DNA from: Aspidiotus rigidus
Lineage: Eukaryota; Arthropoda; Insecta; Hemiptera; Diaspididae
Direction of reading: 5' to 3'
DNA length: 64,000 nt
NCBI GenBank assembly: GCA_035079385.1
Contig: JAVHKY010000016.1
Coordinates: 6,743,501-6,807,500, forward strand
In this document: positions 55,900 through 64,000 of the stretch, piece by piece
How the letters are laid out: each line of letters starts with the position of its first letter
Position numbering within the stretch: position 1 is the first letter of the stretch
Notes under the pieces: model-generated
Databases searched by the model: none
What the model saw: the letters and a program-made list of their open reading frames with translations, nothing else
Told to the model about the DNA's origin: nothing
Program-made: the position numbers and the translations under genes

Positions 55900-56472
55900 C
55901 AGTGAACTCCGCTCATTGGAATCGAGTTGGGACCAGAGCAATGTAATTCAATTAACCGAACAATTCTTATAAGCGAAAATGGTAAAAAAAAACTACACTT
56001 TTTTCTCAATAATATTGAATCAAACCAATAGCCCTCGTGCAGCTCTAGTGCTCGTAAAAATAAAAAAAAAAAAAATGATTGAGATTACAAAATAATATGT
56101 TGATTTACCTCAACTAAAAGTAGAAATCAATCTTTTTTACCTGAATTTTTTTTTTTTTTTCATTTGTTTTTGGTACTTGTTAAGCTGATGTTTCTTATTT
56201 TTGGTTATTTTTTATCAGTTTAGGTCAATTTCGGTCGTGATTGGTCATTTTTAGGTCGTTATTTTCTCTATTTCGGCCATTAACTTAGTTGGTTGTCTTT
56301 CAACGTTTTACGTCGATTTTTGTGGAAATCTCAATTAGATTAAACGGGCTTATAATTACAATGAGCGGTAAATTTTACACCGTAAAGGATAAATCCGTTC
56401 CGTTCTAGCCGAATTCAATTCAATTATCCGGATTATTCTACTAAGAGGGATTCCAATAAGCGGAGTTTACTG
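55900..56472. mobile_element. pogo/Tigger-like MITE, 573 bp
   Basis: Terminal repeats CAGTGAACTCCGCTCATTGG and, inverted, CAGTAAACTCCGCTTATTGG, flanked by TA on both sides (55898-55899, 56473-56474). The interior is T-rich, without transposase. Confidence 0.85.
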
Positions 56473-56499
56473 TATTTCCAAATTGTCTGCTAAAAAATT

Positions 56500-57107
56500 T
56501 TACAAAATTTTGCAATGATTTTGATATTCGGAATACGAGTAGCCTATCGAGAATCTCGAAGTTAATGATGAGTGAGAATGAATGAACACGGTATTTTCTA
56601 TTCGCTCGTCTTTCTTGTAAAATTCAAACGGAATGCCACATAAAAGAATTTTCAAATTATGACGATCTCGTGATAGTTGTACAAAATTATCGAAGGTGAT
56701 CTCATAGTGATGTTTGTTTCTAATTTTCAATATCAAATCGATCGGTGGCACATGCTTCACTGAGTTCATTTATTAAAAGTGATCGTGAAATAGCTGAAAG
56801 GAAAAAAAAATCATTCTCCTTGAGGTAGCACTCCGAGCAAATTGGTAGCGAGACTAAAATACAATGACAAAGACTTAGTTTAAAATGCTGGTATACTGTT
56901 ATTGATACTAATTTTCCACAAGATGCAGCAATGAACACTTTGTTAACAAACTCAATTTTTTGTACAATTATGAACACTCACCTGTTGTGTTATCATTGCA
57001 TCTCTACTATCCGTACATCAAACCAGCGGAGGATGCAAGTACACATACCTTATGAAAATAAATTTTATAAAATATTATAAAATCTAAATAAATGTCGACC
57101 ATGGCTG
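56500..57107 (-). CDS. Candidate spliced minus-strand gene fragment, unknown
   Basis: A strong acceptor TTTTTTTTTCCTTTCAG (near 56800) precedes an open block with HVPPIDLILKIRNKHHYEIT and LKILLCGIPFEFYKKDERIE (56500-56769). Upstream donors CAACAGGTGAGTG (about 56984) and CATAAGGTATGTG (about 57054) suggest small exons. No combination reads through convincingly. The protein is not recognised. Confidence 0.3.
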
Positions 57108-58092
57108 CACTGTGCCAGAAACGTTTCCACAAGGTTTCATAAATTTCATTGTTATGAAACTCGCGAAACTGAAACTCGGTCCAAATAGGTACGGAATGGA
57201 ATCATGCGCGGCAGGTAACACGCACCAGCTTTCTGAGGCAACCGCTGACGATGGAGGCGCCAGCGGTGGGGACGTCAATACAGGATCTTCGTCCTGTTAC
57301 GAACGGATATCTTTCAGATCTTCTTTAACGTGTGGCACTATTGACTACGCCAAGGAGCGGGGTTTAAGTAACCCCTGAAAGTCCCACCAACCACCACCTT
57401 TCTCCTCCTTAAGTTTGTCGTGAGGGATTAAACGAGAACCGATATTACACTCGGCTATTCTGACGCACACCACAAGCACTGGCGACCAAATACTTGTGAT
57501 GGTCTTCTCTGGAACAAGAATCTGCCAGATCGTTATTTTGCAGAACGACCGTCAACAACCGTCAATAGACAATACTACAGTATATGCGATATAGGCAATA
57601 GATACACCGTGAGAGTTGGCGACCAAACACTCACGATGCTCCTCGCTGGTACAGAAAATTACTGTATAAACAATATATGTTCAACACTCTAGTCGGCGAC
57701 CGAACTAGAGAACTGCTGGCGACCAAACAGTTACAGTAAAATGCTCGCAATCCGTCCTACTTATATGTGCAAGGGTTGTGCCGTACCGTGCACATTTGCT
57801 GTGCCGTCGGCGTCGTCGTATATTTGAAATAAGTATAATAATCAAAGAAAATCGATAGCCGTCTCTAATTGGCTAATATCAACCACAATTCATTTATCGT
57901 TTGAATCACATGTGGACTAACGTTTTCCCGTGTTTTTATTAGTAGTACCGAATCAGAATCTCTCTTTCAAATCCGGCTATTTGATTGGCGTTGCTCTCGC
58001 CTCGTTCTCGTGACGATCGTTTACTCGTATAGGTATCAGATTTTTATTGTCGTAATAGTCCAAATCACAAGGTGATGCTTCCCGGCTGCAAT
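57084..58092 (-). pseudogene. RluA-like C-terminal exon, copy A, split by a solo LTR
   Basis: Same exon as copy B (acceptor TTACAG at 58093), carrying SREASPCDL then, beyond the LTR, DEDPVLTSPPLAPPSSAVAS. After LPAA it departs from copy B into unrelated sequence and ends at a stop at 57084, so the zinc-site part is missing. Confidence 0.6.
57295..58057. mobile_element. Solo LTR, 763 bp
   Basis: TGTTACGAACGG...GTCGTAATA inserted in copy A, flanked by GTCC at 57291-57294 and 58058-58061. Copy B has the uninterrupted site (CTTCGTCCAAATCAC near 60250). A 4-bp duplication and TGTTAC / GTAATA ends fit a Ty3/gypsy-type LTR. The interior contains repeated GGCGACCAAAC phrases. Confidence 0.8.
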
Positions 58093-58112
58093 CTGTAAGG
58101 TGGAATCAAGTA

Positions 58113-58247
58113 CAGTCTGTTCCACAAGAGTTTGGTATTATAAGCGATAGGCAACCCACGTCACTCACGCATATTTTACGTTACGGAATGCGAATGGAAT
58201 GCGGGTTCCCCGTGATTTATGATACCAAACTCTCGTGGAACAGACTA
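58113..58247. mobile_element. Tc1/mariner-type MITE, 135 bp
   Basis: Inverted ends CAGTCTGTTCCACAAGAGTT and the complement of AGTCTGTTCCACGAGAGTTT, with TA on both sides. Copy B lacks it (AATCAAGTAGGACACATG near 60300), an observed empty site. Confidence 0.87.
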
Positions 58248-58276
58248 TAGGACACATGAAGTCTAGTTCTGAAATT

Positions 58277-58358
58277 GTGGTGTAACGCGAGAAAAGGGAC
58301 CAGTGTTCTGTGAAGAACCGCTCAGGCCGGACTGGTCCCTTTTCTCGCGTTACATCAC
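58277..58358. mobile_element. 82-bp hairpin MITE
   Basis: 28-bp inverted ends starting GTGGTGTAACGCGAGAAAAG and GTGATGTAACGCGAGAAAAG with one mismatch, flanked by AATT. The paralogous site near 60330 (GAAATTGAATAATA) is empty. Confidence 0.87.
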
Positions 58359-59927
58359 AATTGAATAATAAATTCCAACAAACAATGAAGTCCCTTTGTT
58401 GTGGAATGGGTTAGGTACTCTAGAAACGATTGAACAGTTGACCTAGCAGATACAAATGCGTTTTCTTCAACAAAGTGGCAATTCCACGCCATACGGCCAA
58501 AATGCTTTCAGATTTATTAGGGTAAGATTACACTATTATTTTGGATTTCGCAGAGAAGGCACTGATTCACCAGTCCACACAAAAGACCAAAGTTTTGGGC
58601 CAGTCTTCCGCTAGAAGCGCTACAATCGACAAAATTGAAAACTTAATCAGAATTTAATTTCCCTTACCCACTTAAATATTCATTGAATGTAGTACTAACA
58701 ATAAGTCGAGAACAAAGCAATTCAGCAGGAAAATTCAAAGAACGAAATTTGTCAAGCGTCAAGTTTCCTTCAAGCTAACCTCTAGTAAAAATATTATGAT
58801 TTTGAATTTTGATGGATTCAAGTGAAGCTTATTGACTGCGCGATACCAGCGCTGACCAGTTCAAATATTCCAATATCTGAATATCCAAAACCAATCTAAC
58901 CAATTTCTGTTTTGCAATTCCACACTTCAGTGATAAGCCGGTCAAACCTTCAAACGGTTTAAACTAGGGTTTGCAACCAAAATAATTTTATAACAGTTAA
59001 CATTTATCGGTCCTAATGGCTAAAAAATTTGAAACGGTCATGGTTATTGGTCATGAGAAAAATTTTGAAACAGTTATAAGTGTTATAACAGTAATGACCA
59101 ATGATTTGGTCATAACGGTCAAACTGAAGGAAACATTTTTTTGGAAGAAAAAACAATGTTTTTTGAGGGAAAAACATGTTTTTTTTTTTTTTTTTTTTTG
59201 GGGGGGGGGGAATATATTTTCCATCAAAAAAAGATTGAGAAGAAAACGGTCGGGTATAACTGTTGTGACCTTTTGACTGTTATGGGAAGCGGTTATCGTT
59301 GAAACTGTCAACAAACTTTTCAAAATAAATGGTTATTGGTCAAACAGTTAACGAACCTTTTTTTTTTGTTTCGGTTATTGGTTATAACAGTTATCTGTTA
59401 GTTTGCAGACCCTAGGTTAAACGTTCAAATCGCCAAACCCTTCCCTCGTGATAATTATTATCTCAGAGGAATTTCAAAAGGACGTTCTTGTACTACTCAG
59501 CCACGGCCAGGGTTGCAAAAAAAAAAAACGCATTTAAAAAAAAAACTAAAAACATATTTAAGAAAAACAAAAAACATGTTTTTGAAAAAAAAAAAACAAA
59601 ACAAAAATATGTTTTTTTCAGTTTAAAACGATTTTACGTTCAAAACCTGTTTTAATTGATGGTTTCCAATACCTTGTTTGAAACACATCAAATGTTTCGA
59701 ACATTGTTTAAAGCCGTTTTAAATAATTCAATTATTGTTTGGGACACAGTTATGGGGGTTTAACGATCGTTTTAAACACATTTTGAATGCTTTAATCCCG
59801 TGAAAATTACAAAAAAGAAAATACAGAAAATTGAACAGCCTGGGCCATATAATACATAATTTTTTCCACATGATTATTACAAGCAGTGGAAACAAATAAC
59901 GAGGCACCCTCGGTAAACGATAACCCT

Positions 59928-60286
59928 AGCGTGCAGATACATTACCAGATCTTTAGGCTTAGGATCGCGGTACTTGACCTTGCACTCGTAACAATTCTCA
60001 TCCTGTGTCATCTTCTCGGGGTTGAAGCTAAAATCGGGCAACTCCTGACCAGTCTGCGTGGCAACGGTAATTTTACAATTACTTTTACTTTCGGACGAGG
60101 ACGAAGTCGACGACGCTAAGGTCGCAGAAGATGTACAGCCGTCGGTTGCGATGACAACATCGCCAACTGCGGCAGGTAACACGCACGAGCTTTCTGAGGC
60201 AACCACCGACGATGGAGGCGCCAGCGGTGGGGACGTCGATACAGGATCTTCGTCCAAATCACAAGGTGATGCTTCCCGGCTGCAAT
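59928..60286 (-). CDS. RluA-type pseudouridine synthase-like C-terminal exon, copy B
   Basis: Acceptor GATTTCATCTTACAG at 60287. A Ser/Pro-rich linker (DEDPVSTSPPLAPPSSVVAS) leads to ATQTGQELPDFSFNPEKM, then NCYECKVKYRDPKPKDLVMY and LHA. The CxxC plus YRDPxPxDLVMYLHA pattern resembles the tail of RPUSD2-like pseudouridine synthases as I remember them. That recall needs checking. The homology stops at LHA without a clear donor, so this copy is truncated unless a weak GTTATC donor is used. The same DNA read on the plus strand also gives an open frame, which I take as the shadow. Confidence 0.45.
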
Positions 60287-60472
60287 CTGTAAGATGAAAT
60301 CAAGTAGGACACATGAAGTCTAGTCCTGAAATTGAATAATAAAAATAAATTCCAACAAACAATGAAGTCCCTTTTTTGTGAAATAGGTAAGGTACTCTAG
60401 AAACGATTGAACAGTTGATCTAGCAGATACAAATGCGTTTTCTTCAAGAAAGTGGCAATTCCACGCCGTACG

Positions 60473-60660
60473 CAGGCGCGGATCCCGACAATCACTTTGG
60501 GAGCAGAAACAATCCAAAAAATGTTTACAGGACTCTTTTTTTTTTTTACATTTTTTTCGATACTAAAGATTTTTTGTTGTTTTTTTGGGGATTTTTTTTT
60601 TTTTTTTTTTTTTGGGGGGGGGGGATTTCCCCCATCCCCTCCCCCGTGGATCCGCGCCTG
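60473..60660. mobile_element. 188-bp hAT-like MITE in copy B
   Basis: Perfect 13-bp ends CAGGCGCGGATCC / GGATCCGCGCCTG. Absent from copy A (CCACGCCATACGGCC near 58480). The target duplication is imperfect. The interior has long T and G runs. Confidence 0.8.
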
Positions 60661-62074
60661 ATGCGGCCAAAATGCTGTCAGATTTATTAGGGTAGGATTA
60701 CACTATTATTTTGGATTTCACAGAGAAGTCACTGATTCACCAGTTCACAAAAAAGACCAAGGTTGCCAGTCTTCCGCTAGGAGCGCTACAATCCACAAAA
60801 TTGAAAAGTTGATTAGGAGAATTTAATTTCCCTTACCCACTTGAATATTCATTGAATGTAATACTAAAATAAGTCGAGAACAAAGCAATTCAGCAGGAAA
60901 ATTCGAAGAACAAAATTTGTCGAGCGTCAAGTTTCCTCCAAGCTAACTTCTAGTAAAAATATTAAAATTTTGATGGATTCAAGTGAAGCTTATCGACTGC
61001 GCGATACCAGCGCTGACCAGTTCAAATATTCCAATATCTGAACATCCAAAACCAATCTAACCAATTTCTGTTTTGCAATTCCACACTTCAGTGATAAGCC
61101 GGTCAAACCTTCAAACGGTTTAAACTATGGTTTGCAACCAAAATAATTTTATAACAGTTAACATTTATCGGTCCAAATGGCTCAAAAATTTGAAACGGTT
61201 ATAGGTGTTATAACGGTCATGACCAATGATTTGGTCATAACGGTGAAAATGAAAAAAACATGTTTTTGGAAGAAAAAACAATGTTTTTTGAGGGAAAACA
61301 TGTTTGTTTGGGAAAAACAAGAAAATATTGAAGAGAAAACGGTCAGTTATATACCTATTATGACCGTCTGACGTTACACGAAGCAGTTATCGGTCAAATA
61401 ACGGTCAATGAACTTTTTAAAATGAAACGGTTATTGGTCAAACGGTTAACGAACTTTTTTTTTTTGTTTCGGTTATTGGTTATAACAGTTATCTGATTAT
61501 TTTGCAAATCCTAGTTTAAACGTTCAAATCGCCAAACCCTTCCCCTGTGATAATTATTATCTCAGAGGAATTTCAAAAGGACGTTCTTGTACTACTCAGC
61601 CACGGGCGGGGTTGCAAAAGAAATAAACACGTTAAAAAAAAATAAAAACATATTTTAAAAAGAAACAAAAAACATGTTCTTTGAAAAAAAAAACAAAAAA
61701 AATGTTTTTTTCAGTTTAAAACAGATTTTACGTTCAAAACATGTTTTAATTGATGGTTTCCAATCGCTTGTTTGAAACAGATTTCAACTGTTTCGAACAT
61801 TGTTTAAAACCGTTTCAAATAATTCAATTATTTTTTGGGACACAGTTATGGGGCTTTAACCATTGTTTTAAAAACATTTTGAATGCTTTAAACCCGTGAA
61901 AATTACAAAAAACAAAATACAGAAAATTGAACAAAAATGTTTCAGATAAGACTTGCAACAAGAATTTGAAAGGATTCGAAAAAATATTGTCTCAGTTACT
62001 TTTTTCTTTTTTTCTTTTTTCCTCCAATAAATCATACAAAGAGTGTAGAAGAATATTTCACTTCTCGTTTACAA

Positions 62075-62285
62075 CTCGTACTTTTACTTTCGGACGAGGA
62101 CGAAGTCGACGACGCTAAGGTCGCACAAGATGTGCAGCCGTTGGTTGCGATGACAACATCGCCATCTGCGGCAGGTAACACGCACGAGCTTTCTGAGGCA
62201 ACCGCCGACGATGGCGGCGACAGCGGTGGGGAATTTGATACAGGATCTTCGTTAAAACTACAAAGCGATGCATCCCGGCTGCAAT
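62075..62285 (-). pseudogene. RluA-like C-terminal exon, copy C, truncated
   Basis: Acceptor at 62286. Retains the Ser/Pro-rich linker and the SSSESKS region, then departs from copy B at about 62075, so it lacks the CxxC and YRDP part. Confidence 0.55.
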
Positions 62286-62289
62286 CTGT

Positions 62290-63302
62290 AAGATGAAATC
62301 AAAAAAAACAAATGAAGTCTATTTCTGAAATTATTTATTATTTTATTTTTATTATTTTTTTTTTTTTAACGAGCAATGCAGCTGCGCTAAGGGCTATTTG
62401 CTCGGCAGATAGTTCTGCTTTTACAAAAACTTAGTATTTAATAAAGTAGAAAAATTGAAAACAAAAATTTAAATGATAACTTCCAACAAAGCCCAAAGGT
62501 CCTATTCTCCAAAAACTGATAGAAAGTTACAATCCTCTCCAAGGCCTATAGCAAGACTCGTGTTTGACTCCCATGTGCCACTCAGTTTAATGTACACATG
62601 CAGTATACAAGACTGGGTGCTGGCCGCTATTCCGCGTCTCCGTTGAGAGCGCGTCTCGACGAGACGAAGCCAAAGAGCACAAAAACTCTACTGTAGGTAT
62701 GAAATTCCGCGTTTTATCGCCAGAAACCTTTTTTCTTGAAAAGTGGATCAAGCTGAGAAGTATGATAATATATGAAAACCTTCTTCAGGTCCATGTCCCC
62801 AGCTCCCGATGCGATCTCAATTTTTGGGACAAGTATTGAACGATTTGTTTGAGCTACGTTTGTGTTGGATTGTGCCGAACAGTTTTCTGGTTGTCCAGGT
62901 CTCCTTTCCCTCGAACTGTTTGCGGGGGGGGGGCTGTAGACGTTCAACACCCTATGCTATTCAATTTTTGGCCTGAAAATAGACTGAATTGCGTGTACCA
63001 CGTTTTTGCTGTATTGTTCTCGAGCTTTGACACCCCTTTGACTTCCTGTCTTTGGGGGAGGGGGAGCCACAAGATATGCAGAACCCAATTTCGATAATTG
63101 GAAGTTTTTAGGATAAAAATGGATTGAATCATTAGCGCTTTATTTCTGGTACCCACCTCCAATCGTTGTCCTCTCAGGTTAGGTTAGAGATCGATTGCGA
63201 CTAAGTGTTCAATAAGGCCATGCAAACTTGCTAAAATTCTTGTTGTTCCAGGAAATATAGGGAGTGACACCGGGAATCTCATTATCTATTGTGTGCTCGC
63301 AG
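62290..63302. other. No gene assigned (62290-63302)
   Basis: Starts with TTTATT-rich low complexity, then unremarkable sequence with a G9 run near 62924. Short ORFs on both strands have no recognisable domain. Confidence 0.5.
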
Positions 63303-63511
63303 TGAGAGTTTTACTTTTGACCCCACATACGATCGAATTGGGCAAACGTGCGGAAATTCTCATTGTTACCAAGAAGCTTGTCACTTGAATACTCTGGTGC
63401 GCGCACCGATGTATTTTTACCCTCTGCTGGACGACCGTCTTTCGGACTCAGCTACATCATTTGGTGCAGTGCAATCAGGTTATGATTCCATGAACTTTCT
63501 CACATACAGTA
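63303..63511 (+). CDS. Second host gene, penultimate exon
   Basis: Acceptor TATTGTGTGCTCGCAG, phase 2, donor GTAAGT at 63512, phase 1. Reads ESFTFDPTYDRIGQTCGNSH then CYQEACHLNTLVRAPMYFYP, with three closely spaced Cys. The frame is closed upstream by a TGA, so the AG at 63301-63302 is the best start. Not recognised. Confidence 0.45.
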
Positions 63512-63571
63512 GTAAGTAGAATAAATTGTGTTTTTGTGTTTTAAGGGCAACTTTTTTTCAATGTCTTCTAG

Positions 63572-63720
63572 GAAATTTCACGAGAAACATTTTTTGCGTG
63601 GAAAGTTTTTCTCCAGACCTAACAGAACTTGAGATATTGATGAAAAACTTATTTTACGGGCAAAATCGGCAGTTGTGGCAGTTAGGGGACATTCGTCACT
63701 CAGCGCGTTCAAGAATTTAA
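63572..63720 (+). CDS. Second host gene, terminal exon
   Basis: Acceptor CAATGTCTTCTAG after a 60-bp intron. Phase 1 joins the previous exon to form Arg. Reads NFTRNIFCVESFSPDLTELE then QNRQLWQLGDIRHSARSRI and TAA. It contains one N-x-T site. Upstream exons were not located. Confidence 0.45.
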
Positions 63721-64000
63721 TCGGGCAGCAATCCATAATTAGTAATCATCGAAAATGGTAATTATTAATTACCGTTTTAGATGCTGTGCGCAGTAAACAT
63801 CTGTGTCTTAGAAAATTTTTCGGAGTAGAAGAACGTACCGTCGACATAATTAATAAGTGTCTTGTGTTACTCACTAGTTTTATTTCCATGTACATAATAT
63901 GCAAATTACTTTGTATGCAATTTAGTCGTTTTATTTTCACGTGTGCGCAAAGAGTATATTTTAAACAATTTCTTACGATACTTACAAGTGTGTGCAGATT
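63721..64000. other. Nothing seen after the second gene
   Basis: AT-rich, no recognisable feature. Confidence 0.5.

Larger units (their letters stand above)
58100..62290. repeat. Tandem segmental duplication, about 2.2 kb unit
   Basis: 58100-59870 matches 60290-61925 in order: the GATCTAGCAGATACAAATGCG block, GCGATACCAGCGCTGACCAG, a run of GGTTATTGGTCATAACGG-like motifs, a T/G homopolymer region and GTTTAAAAC-rich sequence. Each unit ends at a copy of the RluA-like exon, and a third exon copy sits at 62075-62285. The low-complexity sequences near 59020-59400 and 61170-61500 gave short ORFs that I do not accept. Confidence 0.88.

Noticed and set aside
59016..59323. Overlapping ORFs at 59016-59323 and 61177-61371
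   Set aside because: They translate a low-complexity GGTTATTGGTCATAAC-type motif and homopolymer runs.
60058..60297. Plus-strand coding exon ending at a GTAAGA donor (copies A, B and C)
   Set aside because: The same DNA on the minus strand has a proper acceptor, a longer open frame and a recognisable CxxC-YRDP motif. The plus-strand donor is the complement of that acceptor.

Overview
The window looks like arthropod, most likely insect, nuclear DNA. It is AT-rich and intron-containing. It carries BEL/Pao, Ty1/copia and Ty3/gypsy LTR elements, an R1-clade LINE, a Penelope-like element, a Polinton/Maverick remnant, an animal-type EnSpm/CACTA transposase, hAT elements, Tc1/pogo-type MITEs and many minisatellites. 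Long open frames belong almost entirely to transposable elements (TEs). The host genes are split into exons too short to show as long ORFs.

The main host locus that can be reconstructed is a plus-strand, many-exon gene at 6627-42197. Exon 1 encodes a signal peptide and is followed by 32-149 nt exons, then a 431-nt exon and a terminal exon. Splice-site phases close across all predicted junctions and give about 512 residues. Two alternative exons (55 nt at 22383, 40 nt at 32489) lie 10 kb apart in a duplicated segment, and the frame allows exactly one of them. At 36762-37697 two exon types (X and Y) are duplicated in alternation. I do not recognise the protein. It is a candidate fast-evolving secreted, effector-like protein. 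Its introns hold most of the TE content.

Layout: 1-3366 BEL/Pao pol end and LTR; 3385-3760 long hairpin; 4410-5065 MITE with clustered TGACGTCA palindromes; 5087-5838 broken fragment of a TE-associated PIN-like protein; 6473-6669 promoter region and exon 1; 7001-15116 large inverted-repeat element, probably hAT, split by a decayed copia element (7391-12467) and a MITE; 15994-17521 exons 2-3; 17547-20268 R1-clade LINE with a (TAA)n tail; 20268-22270 nested MITEs with a 45-bp minisatellite; 22383 exon 4a; 24176-29417 near-intact gypsy element; 31081-31790 Penelope EN fragment plus hAT MITE; 32489 exon 4b; 35340-36100 Polinton remnant; 36762-42197 remaining exons; 42220-45368 CACTA element starting 23 nt after the stop codon; 44367-55328 a 5,481-bp tandem duplication containing palindromic satellite arrays; 55900-56472 pogo-like MITE; 57100-62290 three tandem copies of a minus-strand exon resembling the C-terminus of an RluA-type pseudouridine synthase, with extra insertions in individual copies; 63303-63720 the last two exons of a second plus-strand gene.

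All gene models are read by eye. Splice sites, family names and function statements for host genes are inferences that need RNA or database evidence.
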